From: JBOHPP01 sp050731755
GTDB taxonomy: Bacteria > Methylomirabilota > Methylomirabilia > Rokubacteriales > CSP1-6
Direction of reading: 5' to 3'
Length of the DNA stretch: 16,841 nucleotides
Assembly (NCBI GenBank): GCA_050731755.1
Contig: JBOHPP010000115.1
Location: 1 to 16,841, forward strand
Shown here: piece after piece, positions 1 through 8,902 of the stretch
Position numbering within the stretch: position 1 is the first letter of the stretch
How the letters are laid out: each line of letters starts with the position of its first letter
Position numbers and translations under genes: made by a program
The notes under the pieces: model-generated
Seen by the model: the letters and a program-made list of their open reading frames with translations, nothing else
What the model was told of the DNA's origin: nothing
Database searches by the model: none

Positions 1-749
1 GTAGAGGCCCCCTCCCACTGAAGCACCTCGGCCAGATGCAGCGCCCGGGCGCGGGAGCCACGGCGCCGGAGCCCGCCGGCCATCTGCATGAGGCACCCGG
101 CGTCACAGGCGACCACGCAGCCGGCCCCGCTGGCCTCGACGTTGGCGAGCTTCTTGTCGAGGATGGCCGAGGACACTTCGGGCAGCCGCACGGCAAAGGA
201 GCCGCCGAAGCCGCAGCACTCGTCGTGGCCCGGCAGGTCCACCAGCTCGGCGCCACGGAGGTTTCTGAGGATGGTCCGCGGGCTGGTCGCCTCGCCCAGC
301 CCGCGCAGCAGGTGGCAGGAATCGTGGTACGTCACCCGACCGGACACGGCGCTGCGAAACCTGGTCTCGCCGAGCACGCCCACCAGGAACTGGGACAGCT
401 CGTACGTCCGTTGGGCCAGCCCCTCGGCCGTGGCCCTCAGCGCGGGATCGGCGATCAGGGCCGGGTACTCGTGCTTCACCATCCACGCGCAGGAGCCGGA
501 CGGCACCACGACGTGCGCGGCGTCCTGAAAGACCAAGGTCGTGCGCCGGGCCACCGCGGCGGCCTCGGCGCGGTAGCCGGAGTTGAGCAGCGGCAGGCCG
601 CAGCACGTTTGTCCCCTGGGAAAGTCCACGCTCACGCCCAGCCCCCGCAGCAGGCGGACGATGCTCACGCCGACTTCGGGGAACAACATATCGCCCAGGC
701 ACGTCACCATCAGCGACGCGCGAACGGGGGCCGGCCTGGCCTGGCTCAT
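1..749 (-). CDS. LutA/LldE-like (Fe-S)-binding oxidoreductase subunit, 3' end beyond window
   Basis: The protein begins MSQARPAPVRASLMVTC and stays open to the left edge, giving 249 residues without a stop. LutA-type proteins are about 240-250 residues, so only the last few codons should be missing. Two cysteine-rich CCG modules are visible: Q-T-C-C-G near residues 47-51, and D-E-C-C-G-F-G-G near 176-183, each followed by a downstream cysteine region (S-C-H-L; D-A-G-C-L). This architecture is that of LutA/LldE, the small Fe-S subunit of the LutABC lactate oxidation system, and of the C-terminal half of GlcF. The ATG overlaps the cupin stop by four bases (ATGA), so it is probably translationally coupled to the glc genes. 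LutB- and LutC-like genes may follow outside the window, but this is inference. Substrate (lactate, glycolate or other 2-hydroxyacid) cannot be told from the sequence. Confidence 0.85.
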   Translation of the reverse strand, partial: MSQARPAPVRASLMVTCLGDMLFPEVGVSIVRLLRGLGVSVDFPRGQTCCGLPLLNSGYRAEAAAVARRTTLVFQDAAHVVVPSGSCAWMVKHEYPALIADPALRATAEGLAQRTYELSQFLVGVLGETRFRSAVSGRVTYHDSCHLLRGLGEATSPRTILRNLRGAELVDLPGHDECCGFGGSFAVRLPEVSSAILDKKLANVEASGAGCVVACDAGCLMQMAGGLRRRGSRARALHLAEVLQWEGAS

Positions 750-1069
750 GCGTGGGACAGGGGCGGCGCGACGACGACCATCGCCAGCAGGGGCGCCGGC
801 CCCGCGTTGGCCAGACCGTGCGACGTCCCGGCGGCCGCGACCACCGCCTCGCCGGGCTCGATCGTCTCCTCGCGACCGTCGACGACCACCCGGCCGCGCC
901 CCTCGAGCACGAGATAGATCTTGTCCTGGTCGGCGTGAGTGTGCGGCTTCTGCTCCTGCCCGGGCGCGAGACAGTAGAGGTCGAGCTGGGCGCGGCCGGT
1001 CGTGGCCAGGGCGATCTTGGTCATCCGGTCGGCGCTGAACTTCGCGTGCTCCCTGACCTTGATCTTCAT
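746..1069 (-). CDS. Small single-domain cupin protein
   Basis: This 107-residue protein begins MKIKVREHAKFSADRM. The frame stays open further upstream, but this ATG is chosen because it has a good ribosome site (GGAGGA just upstream) and forms an ATGA overlap with the end of glcF. Cupin motif 1 is seen as P-H-T-H-A-D-Q-D-K-I-Y-L-V-L-E-G and motif 2 as E-P-G-E-A-V-V-A-A-A-G-T-S-H-G-L-A-N. The motif 1 and motif 2 histidines are typical metal ligands; the usual glutamate of motif 1 is not obvious (D/Q/D/K instead), so metal binding may rest on three histidines. No signal peptide or membrane segment is seen. It lies between glcF and the lutA-like gene with four-base overlaps on both sides. Its role is unknown; a small-molecule binding or regulatory role in 2-hydroxyacid oxidation is inferred only from context. 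Confidence 0.85.
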   Translation of the reverse strand: MKIKVREHAKFSADRMTKIALATTGRAQLDLYCLAPGQEQKPHTHADQDKIYLVLEGRGRVVVDGREETIEPGEAVVAAAGTSHGLANAGPAPLLAMVVVAPPLSHA

Positions 1070-2313
1070 GAGTCCTCCGCTCGGCCGGCGGCGGCCACGG
1101 CCCGGGCCAGCAGCTCGACCGGATGCACGACCTCGACATCGAGCCCCCGCCGGCGGCATCCGTGGGCGATCTGCAGCAGGCAGCCGGGATTGCCGGTCGC
1201 CACGACCCGCGCGCCCGTCTCCACGATGCGGCTCACCTTCATGTCCAGCAGGCGCTCGGCTACCGCCGGTTCGAGGAGATTGTAAACGCCGGCGCTGCCG
1301 CAGCAGAGTTCGCTGTCGGCCAGGGGCACGAGCCGAAGTCCCGGAATGCGGGCGAGCAACGCGCGGGGCGCGGCCCGGATCTGCTGACCGTGAGCGAGGT
1401 GACAGGCATCGTGATACGTGGCCGTGGTCTCGAGCCGGCCGACGGGCAGCGGGGCGTCGGCCAGGAGCTCGCTGACATCACGCACGCGGGCCGCGAACGG
1501 GGCCAGCTCGTCCGCCCAGTGACCGTACTCTTTCATCGCCGACCCGCAGCCGGCGGCGTTGGTCACGACCCAGTCGACGTCAGTGAAGCACGCGGCCAGC
1601 GCGCGAGCCCGGGCCCGGAAGACGTCCAGGCGTCCGCCGTGGAGGTCGAGCGCGCCGCAGCAGCCCTGGCCGGGGGGCACGACCACCTCCCAGCCGACAA
1701 GGCTCAGGAGCTGCGCGGTGTCGCGGTTGACGCCCGGAAACAGGTGTCGCTGCACGCATCCGGTGAGCAGCCCGACGCGCCCGCGACGCGGGTCGTGGGC
1801 GGGGATCGTCGCGGGCAGCGCCGCCGGCGCCGGCACGGTGGGAAGCAGCGCCTCCATGACGGCCAGGCGGCGGAGCGGGCGCAGCGCGCCGAGCGCATGG
1901 GCGAGTCGGGCCAATCCGCTCCGCTGGTAGAGCCGGAGCACTCGAAACGCGAAGCCGAGCAGACGCGGACGCGGGAAGAGCGCGTACACCAGCCGCGAGA
2001 GGATCCGCGGCTGGGAGGTCAGTCGCCGTCTCGTGAGCTGGCCACGCACGGTTTCGAGCAGCGAGCCGAACGGCACGCCCGAAGGGCAGGCGCTCTCGCA
2101 GGCGCGACAGCCGAGACAGAGGTCGAGGTGGCGTGCGAAGCCCGGCGAGGGCTCGAGCCGGCCCTCGGCGGCGGCGCGCATCAGGTAGAGCCGACCGCGT
2201 GGCGAATCCATCTCCTCGCCGAGCACGCGATAGGTCGGGCATTGGGGCAGGCAGATCCCGCAGTGCACGCACCGGCGGATCGCCTCGAGGTCGAGCGCGA
2301 TCGTCTCGGGCAT
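1066..2313 (-). CDS. glcF: Glycolate oxidase iron-sulfur subunit GlcF
   Basis: This 415-residue protein matches GlcF in length (E. coli GlcF about 407). Two ferredoxin-type 4Fe-4S motifs lie at the N terminus: C15-x2-C18-x2-C21-x3-C25 and C66-x2-C69-x2-C72-x3-C76. Two CCG cysteine-rich modules follow (C-C-G-A-L-D-L-H-G-G and C-C-G-S-A-G-V-Y). In the GlcDEF complex, GlcF passes electrons from the flavin subunits towards the quinone pool. The frame is open further upstream, but the ATG at 2313 fits the start of the ferredoxin domain (MPETIALDLEAIRRC) and overlaps the glcE stop by one base (TGATG), so coupling decides the start. The end overlaps the cupin gene by four bases. Identity as a 2-hydroxyacid oxidase Fe-S subunit is firm; glycolate rather than D-lactate as substrate rests on the glcDEF gene set. 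Confidence 0.92.
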   Translation of the reverse strand: MPETIALDLEAIRRCVHCGICLPQCPTYRVLGEEMDSPRGRLYLMRAAAEGRLEPSPGFARHLDLCLGCRACESACPSGVPFGSLLETVRGQLTRRRLTSQPRILSRLVYALFPRPRLLGFAFRVLRLYQRSGLARLAHALGALRPLRRLAVMEALLPTVPAPAALPATIPAHDPRRGRVGLLTGCVQRHLFPGVNRDTAQLLSLVGWEVVVPPGQGCCGALDLHGGRLDVFRARARALAACFTDVDWVVTNAAGCGSAMKEYGHWADELAPFAARVRDVSELLADAPLPVGRLETTATYHDACHLAHGQQIRAAPRALLARIPGLRLVPLADSELCCGSAGVYNLLEPAVAERLLDMKVSRIVETGARVVATGNPGCLLQIAHGCRRRGLDVEVVHPVELLARAVAAAGRAEDS

Positions 2314-3635
2314 CAGAGGCCCCCGACGAAGCGGCCGGGGTTCAGCACGCGCCGCGGATCGAATTCGTCGCGCAGCCCGCGCATGAGCGCGAACGCTTCG
2401 GGCGCCACCGGTCCCCACGGGTCGATCGCCGCCCGGAGCGCGGCGGGTCCCGCCTGGACGACGACGCTGCCGTCGAAGTCGGCGACCACTCCTCGCAGGC
2501 GCTCGATGAGCGCGGCGGCGCCCTCGAGCGCGGCGCCGCCCAGCACCACCCGCAAGGCGCCCAGGGCGGCGCAGCCGGCGATCATGATGGACGCGCCGGC
2601 CTCCCGGCTGGAGCGGCCGCGCTCGATGGCGGCGACCGTGGCGGCGAGTCGGCCGGGCAGGGTCCCGACCTGGAGCACCACGCCATCTCGAGGCCGGGCG
2701 AACGCGCGGTCATAGCGCTCCCAGAAGTCATCGGGCGCCGGTGCTGGCCGGCCGGACGCCTGCCGCGCTAGCTCGCCGAGCCTGACGCCCTGCTCGTCGA
2801 CGGCGGCTTCCACGCTGCCGATGGCGACGGCGATCGCCGCCGGCGCCGTCGGGACCGCGCAGGCGCGCAGCGCCGGCTCGTTCAGGAGCTCGATCCGATT
2901 GGGCTGGAGCGTCGAGTCCAGGACCAGCCCAACGAAGGCCTCGGCCGACGACGACGACGTGAAGCTGGCGAGCCAGGTCCGCTCGAACTCCGGCCGCGGA
3001 TGCAGCCGCACCGTCAACTCGACGAGAACGCCGAGCGTGCCGAGGGCGCCGACCATCAGCTTGGGGACATCGTAGCCGGTGACCGACTTCACCACCCGCG
3101 CCCCGCCCCAGGTCACGACGCCGTCGGCCTGGACGAAGCGCACGCCGAGCAGGAGGTCTCGCAGCGTCCCATAGCGGAAGCGGAGCGGGCCGTGGGCGTT
3201 GGTTGCGGTGAGCCCGCCGAGCGTGCGTCCCGGGCCCCCCGGCGGGTCCACCGGGAGCCACTGGCCGCGGCGGCCCAGGCGGGCGGCGAGTCCCGAGGCG
3301 AGCACGCCGGCCTCGACGCTGATCGTGAGATCGTCGGGGTTGTCGTCGAGGACGCGGTTGAGACCGGCCAGGTCCAGGACCACGTCGACGCGCGCTGGGA
3401 GTCGGCCGAGATCGAGGGCGCTGCCGCTACCGCGGGGGACGACGGCCAGACGCTCCTCGTGGGCAAGGGCCAGCACGCCGGCCACCTGCTCGGCCGCGAC
3501 GGGACTCGCCAACCATCGGGGTGTCAGGCCGTCGATGGCGACGCCGGCCAGCCGGCCGGGATCGTCGCTCACCCGCTCGCGCCCGACGATCTCGCCGAGC
3601 GCGCTCCCCAGTGAGCGCGCGGACACGGGGATCAC
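2313..3635 (-). CDS. glcE: Glycolate oxidase FAD-binding subunit GlcE
   Basis: This 440-residue FAD-binding (PCMH-type) protein shows the flavin-site segment V-V-P-R-G-S-G-S-A-L-D-L-G, the segment T-W-G-G-A-R-V-V-K-S-V-T-G-Y-D-V-P-K-L-M-V-G-A-L-G-T typical of GlcE, and the family C-terminal ending F-D-P-R-R-V-L-N-P-G-R. E. coli GlcE is about 350 residues, so this copy is longer, with about 45 extra N-terminal residues and more in the middle. I chose the GTG at 3635 because it forms a four-base GTGA overlap with the glcD stop, the same coupling style as its neighbours. The frame is open 18 codons further up to an ATG at 3689, but that would put the start well inside glcD. GlcE forms the flavin core with GlcD and hands electrons to GlcF. 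Confidence 0.88.
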   Translation of the reverse strand: MIPVSARSLGSALGEIVGRERVSDDPGRLAGVAIDGLTPRWLASPVAAEQVAGVLALAHEERLAVVPRGSGSALDLGRLPARVDVVLDLAGLNRVLDDNPDDLTISVEAGVLASGLAARLGRRGQWLPVDPPGGPGRTLGGLTATNAHGPLRFRYGTLRDLLLGVRFVQADGVVTWGGARVVKSVTGYDVPKLMVGALGTLGVLVELTVRLHPRPEFERTWLASFTSSSSAEAFVGLVLDSTLQPNRIELLNEPALRACAVPTAPAAIAVAIGSVEAAVDEQGVRLGELARQASGRPAPAPDDFWERYDRAFARPRDGVVLQVGTLPGRLAATVAAIERGRSSREAGASIMIAGCAALGALRVVLGGAALEGAAALIERLRGVVADFDGSVVVQAGPAALRAAIDPWGPVAPEAFALMRGLRDEFDPRRVLNPGRFVGGL

Positions 3636-5077
3636 ACCCACGTCCCGGCCGGCAGAGTCGGGCGCGCGGGGCGGAAGCCCTCCCCGCACGCGGGATGCGA
3701 GGGGAGCAGCTTGCCCGGGTTCATGATGCCGTCGGGGTCGAACAGGCGCCGCAGCCGGTACATGAAGTTCAGGTCGGCCTCACCGTACTGGAGCGGCAGG
3801 TTCCGGGCCTTATCGAGGCCCACCCCGTGCTCGCCGGTCACGCTACCGCCCAGCGCGATACAGGCCGCGAGCAGCGCCTCGTTGGCCTGGGCCGCGCGCT
3901 GGAGCTCGTCCGGCTTGCGGTCGTCGTAGCAGATCAGCGGGTGGAGGTTGCCGTCGCCGGCGTGGAAGACGTTGGCGATCAGCACGCGATATCGCGCGGC
4001 GATGGCCTGCAGCTCGCGCATGATGTCGGGAAGCTTGGAGCGGGGAACGACGGCGTCCTGCAGCAGGTAGCTCGACGTGACGCGGCCGATGGCGCCCGCC
4101 GCCTCCTTGCGGCCTTTCCAGAGCAAGGCCCGCTCGGTCTCGTCGCGGGCCACGGTGACCGACAGGGCGCCCCCTCGCCGGCAGATGGCGGCGATCCGCT
4201 CGGCCTGGAGCTCGACCTCGGCCCGCGGCCCGTCCAGCTCGATCAGCAGCACGGCTCCGGCCCCGTCGGGATAGATCTTGCCCACGCTGGCGTTGATGGC
4301 GCCGATGACGACCTCGTCCAGCATCTCCAGCGCGGCCGGGACGATGCCGGCCGCGATGATCTCCGACACCGTCTGCGCGGCTTCCACCATCGTGGCGAAG
4401 GCCGCCAGCACCGTCTTCACCGCCTCGGGGGCGTGCAGCAGTCGAACCGTGACCGCGGTGACCAGGCCGAACGTCCCCTCACTGCCGACCGCGACGCCGG
4501 TGAGATCGTAGCCGGGCCGGTCGGCCACCTTGCCGCCCAGACCGACCAGAGCGCCGGCGCCGGTGACGATCTCGAGGCCGAGGACGTGGTTGGTGGTGAT
4601 GCCGTACTTGAGGCAATGCGGCCCGCCGGCGTTGGTGGAGACGTTGCCGCCGATGGACGACACCATCTGGCTCGAGGGATCGGGAGCGAAGAACCAGCCA
4701 CGGTCGGCGACGGCCCTGGTGAGCCAGAGGTTGATGAGCCCAGGCTGGACGGTGGCGCAGCGGTTCGGCAGATCGATCTCGAGGATGCGATCCATGCGAT
4801 TGACGCCCACCATCACCCCGCCCCGGGGCGCCATGGCGCCACCGATGAGTCCGGTGCCGGAGCCGCGGGGCACGACGGGGACGCCGTGGCGGCGACAGAG
4901 GCGGACCACGTCCACCACCTGCTCGGTCCGCGCCGGCAAGACCACGGCGTCGGGCATGCCCTTGTAGAACGTGTGCATGTCGCACTCGTAGACCAACCGC
5001 CCTTCCTGGGAAACGATCAGACCTTCCGGTCCGACGATTGATCGCAGCTCGTCTACGAAGGCCTCACTCAACGCCAT
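3632..5077 (-). CDS. glcD: Glycolate oxidase FAD-linked subunit GlcD
   Basis: This 481-residue flavoprotein (E. coli GlcD about 499) oxidises a 2-hydroxyacid, most likely glycolate to glyoxylate. The N-terminal PCMH FAD domain has P-R-G-S-G-T-G-L-I-G-G at about 70-80 and G-G-N-V-S-T-N-A-G-G-P-H further on. The C-terminal FAD-oxidase domain carries H372-A-G-D-G-N-L-H-P and G-E-H417-G-V-G-L-D-K, the histidine motifs of the D-lactate dehydrogenase/GlcD family, and ends P-D-G-I-M-N-P-G-K-L-L-P. The N terminus MALSEAFVDELRSIVG is normal for the family. No strong ribosome site precedes the ATG. It is first in a five-gene coupled run and lies 150 bases downstream of korB, with a hairpin cluster in between. 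D-lactate dehydrogenase is the main alternative, but the adjacent glcE and glcF favour a GlcDEF complex. Confidence 0.92.
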   Translation of the reverse strand: MALSEAFVDELRSIVGPEGLIVSQEGRLVYECDMHTFYKGMPDAVVLPARTEQVVDVVRLCRRHGVPVVPRGSGTGLIGGAMAPRGGVMVGVNRMDRILEIDLPNRCATVQPGLINLWLTRAVADRGWFFAPDPSSQMVSSIGGNVSTNAGGPHCLKYGITTNHVLGLEIVTGAGALVGLGGKVADRPGYDLTGVAVGSEGTFGLVTAVTVRLLHAPEAVKTVLAAFATMVEAAQTVSEIIAAGIVPAALEMLDEVVIGAINASVGKIYPDGAGAVLLIELDGPRAEVELQAERIAAICRRGGALSVTVARDETERALLWKGRKEAAGAIGRVTSSYLLQDAVVPRSKLPDIMRELQAIAARYRVLIANVFHAGDGNLHPLICYDDRKPDELQRAAQANEALLAACIALGGSVTGEHGVGLDKARNLPLQYGEADLNFMYRLRRLFDPDGIMNPGKLLPSHPACGEGFRPARPTLPAGTWV

Positions 5078-5130
5078 GGCAGGGTCACCGGGGGATTATC
5101 GCGCAGAACACCTAAGATAACCGGGTTCGA

Positions 5131-5193
5131 GCGCCGGCTTTGCCGGCGCCATCCTTTCCTAGGGGGAGGCAGCGAAGCGGGCCGCAGGCCCGC
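5131..5193. repeat. Two perfect palindromic hairpins upstream of glcD
   Basis: Two perfect inverted repeats with three-base loops lie here: 5131-5138 paired with 5142-5149 (8 bp, gcgccggc) and 5177-5183 paired with 5187-5193 (7 bp, gcgggcc). Together with the larger hairpin at 5199-5226 they fill most of the korB-glcD gap. Neither is followed by a T-run on either strand. They resemble short dispersed palindromic repeats found in high-GC genomes, or structured leader elements, but only one copy of the cluster is visible in this window. Confidence 0.55.
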
Positions 5194-5198
5194 GAGCG

Positions 5199-5226
5199 TC
5201 GGAAGGGGGACGAAGTCCCCCTCCGA
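5199..5226 (-). terminator. Terminator-like hairpin directly after korB
   Basis: Bases 5205-5211 pair perfectly with 5215-5221 around a GAA/TTC loop. The stem extends outward (5199-5203 with 5222-5226) if one A at 5204 is bulged, giving about 12 bp in total. On the minus strand the stem starts one base after the korB stop codon. No T-run follows it, so it is not a standard intrinsic terminator. It could instead slow polymerase, protect the 3' end of a korAB transcript, or be part of a palindromic repeat. Confidence 0.4.
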
Positions 5227-5227
5227 G

Positions 5228-6249
<1,022 letters not shown>

Positions 6250-6253
<4 letters not shown>

Positions 6254-8121
6254 GACGTGGCTCCCAGGAGCTGGCTGATCGCCTGGTGGATCTCGTCCGA
6301 CACCAACGGCAGGCCCCGGACCCGGTTGAATCCCACCGCGTCCACCAGGTACTCGGCACGGAGGACCCGCACCAGCTGACCACTGTTGATCTCCGGCACC
6401 AGGACCTTTCGGTACTCTCTCAAAATGTGGCCGAGATCGGGCGGCAACGGGTTCAGGTGGCGGAGGTGGATCGCGGCCACCGACTTGCCCTCGGCCTGCG
6501 CCCGTTCGACGGCGGCCGTGATGGCGCCGTACGTCCCGCCCCAGCCGACCACCAGCAGGTCGCCGGTGGCGGGGCCGTTGATGGTGGTCGGCGGAATCTC
6601 CTGGGCCACCCGCCGCACCTTCTCGGCGCGCGTGCGCACCATGTGGTCGTGATTATCGGGGTCGTAGGAGATGTTGCCGGTGACATCTTGCTTCTCGATG
6701 CCGCCGATCCGGTGCTCGAGTCCCGGCGTGCCCGGTCGCACCCACGGCCGGGCCAGCGTGGCGGAGTCCCGGAGGTACGGAAAGAAGCCCTCACCCTCCG
6801 TCCGGAAGTGCACGTCGATGGCAGGCAAGGTCTGCGCGTCGGGAATCAACCACGGCTCGGATCCGTTGGCCAGGAACCCATCGCTCAGCACGATCACCGG
6901 CATCATGTACTTGGCGGCGATGCGGACCGCCTCGTAAGCGATGTAAAAGCAGTCGCCCGGCGTGGCCGGGGCCAGGACCACCACCGGCGATTCGCTGTTG
7001 CGCCCGTAAAGAGCTTGCATCAGGTCGGCTTGCTCGGTCTTGGTCGGCATACCGGTGGACGGACCCGCCCGTTGGATGTTGAACACGACGAGCGGGAGCT
7101 CCGCCGTGACGGCCAGGCCGATGGCCTCGCCCTTGAGAGCGATACCCGGCCCGCTGGAGCCGGTGACGCCGATCGCGCCGCCAAACGAGGCACCGATGGC
7201 GGCGGTCACGGCGGCGATCTCGTCTTCGGCCTGAACGGTCCGGATGCGGAAGCGCTTGTGCATCGCCAGCTCTTCCAGGATGCTCGAGGCTGGCGTGATG
7301 GGGTAGGCCCCGTAGACGATGGCCAGCTTCGAGCGCTCCGCCGCCGCCAGCAGCCCCCAGGCCAGCGCGCGGTTGCCGGTCATGGCCCGGTACAGACCGG
7401 GCGGCATGTCGGCCGCCTCCACCGTGTAGTGCTCGGCGAAAATCTCGGCCGTCTCGCCGAAGGCATGGCCGGCCTTGAGCACGCGGGTGTTCGCCTCGGC
7501 CACCGCCGTATTCTTGGCGAACCGCTTCTTGATCCATTCCAGCGTGGGCTCCAGGGGTCGGGTGTAGATCCAGGAGACCAGCCCCAGCGCGAAGAAGTTC
7601 TTGGTGCGCTCCTTGTCCTTCTGGTTCAGCGGCAGGTCCTTGATCGCCTCGAGGGTGAGCGCCGTCATATCCACCTTGTGGAGGCGATACCGCTCTCCCA
7701 GCGCCGGATCGTCGACCGGGTTGGACGCGTAGCCGGCCTTGTCCAGGTTCCGCTTGTCGAAGGCGTTGGTGTTGATGACGAGCAGGCCGCCCGGCTTGAG
7801 ATCGCGCAGGTGGACCTTCAGGGCCGCCGGGTTCATGGCCACCAGGCAGTCGAGCCGATCCCCGGGCGTGTACACGCGCTGGCTGCCGAACTGCAGCTGG
7901 AAGCTCGAGACGCCGAACAGCGTGCCCGCCGGCGCCCGGATCTCCGCCGGGTAATTGGGCAGGGTCGCCACATCGTTGCCCGCCCACGCCGACTCCGTCG
8001 TGAACTGCTCACCAGTGAGCTGCATCCCGTCACCGGAGTCTCCCGCAAAGCGGACCACGGCGCGCTCCAGTTCCTGCAACCGCTTCTCGGCGCCCTTGAT
8101 GGGCGCCATCGTGTCGCTCAT
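6250..8121 (-). CDS. korA: 2-oxoacid (2-oxoglutarate):ferredoxin oxidoreductase, fused gamma-alpha subunit
   Basis: This 623-residue protein fuses a gamma domain (R-F-A-G-D-S-G-D-G-M-Q-L-T-G-E-Q-F at about 24-40, to about residue 200) to the alpha pyrimidine-binding domain, which carries Y273-P-I-T-P-A-S-S and G-P-S-T-G-M-P-T-K-T-E-Q-A-D-L. The gamma-alpha fusion with a separate beta subunit and no linked ferredoxin (delta) subunit is the KorAB arrangement known from aerobes and actinobacteria such as Mycobacterium. I chose the ATG at 8121 because AGAGGA precedes it at good spacing and the conserved gamma domain follows; the frame stays open to 8196 but that extension is arginine-rich and unlike the family. 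An ATG five codons in is a weaker alternative. A promoter-like sequence lies about 150 bases upstream. It forms an operon with korB (four-base overlap). Confidence 0.9.
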
Positions 8122-8165
8122 CGACGGTCCTCTCTTGACACGAGTAATCGGTGGTCTGCGCGCTC

Positions 8166-8187
8166 GACGCCGCGCACTGCGGGCGTC
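8166..8187 (-). promoter_or_regulatory. Hairpin in the putative korA leader
   Basis: GACGCC (8166-8171) pairs with GGCGTC (8182-8187), and the inner bases add CGC/GCG around a three-base loop with a single bulged base, about 9 bp in all. It lies about 45 bases before the korA start, inside the roughly 150-base leader predicted from the upstream promoter. I do not recognise it as any known riboswitch class. In DNA this GC-rich, a chance stem of this size is possible. Confidence 0.3.
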
Positions 8188-8277
8188 TCGACACATGCCA
8201 GCCCCGCCGCCCTCACGCGCGGAAGTTGCGTCGGACGCCCGTGACCGCCGCGGCTCAGCACCGAGTCGATCACGGCA

Positions 8278-8306
8278 ATGGTATCGGAGGATCGCGAAAA
8301 GAGCAA
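8278..8306 (-). promoter_or_regulatory. Putative sigma-70-like promoter of korAB
   Basis: Read on the minus strand, a -35 hexamer TTGCTC (8306-8301) is separated by 17 bases from a -10 hexamer TACCAT (8283-8278). The same two hexamers at the same spacing occur upstream of the neighbouring CBS gene. Predicted transcription start is near 8271, leaving a leader of about 150 bases before korA. The match to the E. coli consensus is moderate (3/6 and 4/6); the exact duplication is the main support. Confidence 0.6.
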
Positions 8307-8328
8307 GGATTCCCCGCGGTTAGACCAT

Positions 8329-8853
8329 TCAACCGGCGTCGATCTCTTCCGGATGCTTGAGCGTGTCGCCGGGCGCCAGGTTCAGGACGGCCTCCGGGAA
8401 CAAATGAGCGAGCCAGCGGATCACGTCACTGACCGTCACCACGCCCACCGGGCGGCCGGCGCCGTCCACGAGCGGCACGGTTCGGTAGCCAGCCACGCTC
8501 ATGCAGTGGACCGCATAGGCGACGCGTTGGGACACCGTCAGCGCCTCCGGATCCACCGTCATCACCCCATCGAGCGTGGTCTGGCGCGGGTCGAGGTCCC
8601 GCCCCACCACGCGGTTCAGGACGTCCCGCTCGGTCAGGATCCCGCGCAGGCGGCCCGCGGCATCGACGATGAGAACGCAGGCCTGCCGGCGTGCGAGCAT
8701 CGCCTGGACGGCCTCGTGCACCGTGGCCGTCTCGCGCAGGCAGATCGGCTCGGCCGGCGACAGGACCGCGATCATATCGTCGAGCAGCGCGCCACGGATC
8801 TCGCGCAGCTCGCCCTCGATCTCGGTCGGGTAGTCGCTCTCGGGCTCGGTCAT
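8329..8853 (-). CDS. Two-CBS-domain protein
   Basis: This 174-residue soluble protein consists of a paired CBS (Bateman) module. CBS1 lies at about 30-90, with the characteristic G-R-L-R-G-I-L-T-E-R-D-V-L ending; CBS2 lies at about 97-155, with G-R-P-V-G-V-V-T-V-S-D-V-I-R-W. Short N- and C-terminal tails flank the module and no other domain is seen. CBS pairs commonly bind adenine nucleotides (AMP, ATP, SAM, NAD) and regulate enzymes, or dimerise. The ATG at 8853 is preceded by AGGAGG at 7-base spacing, which decides the start over longer open frames. It sits upstream of korA on the same strand with 207 bases between and has its own promoter-like sequence identical in hexamers to that of korA, so energy-state control of the ferredoxin oxidoreductase is a possible but unproven role. 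Confidence 0.88.
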   Translation of the reverse strand: MTEPESDYPTEIEGELREIRGALLDDMIAVLSPAEPICLRETATVHEAVQAMLARRQACVLIVDAAGRLRGILTERDVLNRVVGRDLDPRQTTLDGVMTVDPEALTVSQRVAYAVHCMSVAGYRTVPLVDGAGRPVGVVTVSDVIRWLAHLFPEAVLNLAPGDTLKHPEEIDAG

Positions 8854-8866
8854 GGTGAAACCTCCT

Positions 8867-8889
8867 GCCCGGCCTCGCGCGGGCCGGGC
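8867..8889 (-). promoter_or_regulatory. Perfect 8-bp hairpin next to the CBS-gene ribosome site
   Basis: GCCCGGCC (8867-8874) is the exact reverse complement of GGCCGGGC (8882-8889), with a 7-base loop. On the minus strand the stem ends one base before AGGAGG (8866-8861). The predicted transcript would start near 8896, so the 5' leader would be little more than this hairpin and the ribosome site. It may affect mRNA stability or ribosome access; it could also be chance in GC-rich DNA. Confidence 0.45.
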
Positions 8890-8902
8890 CTCGAGCAGAG
8901 CT

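Noticed and set aside
103..702. A 199-codon minus-strand open frame with its own ATG
   Set aside because: It is in a different frame from the LutA-like protein, which shows both CCG modules over the same bases; the alternative is arginine-rich and without motifs.
5199..5226. Standard intrinsic terminator after korB
   Set aside because: The hairpin is strong but no T-run follows on the minus strand, so it is listed only as terminator-like.
6286..8244. A 652-codon plus-strand open frame opposite korA
   Set aside because: Mirror frame of korA with biased composition and no recognisable domain.
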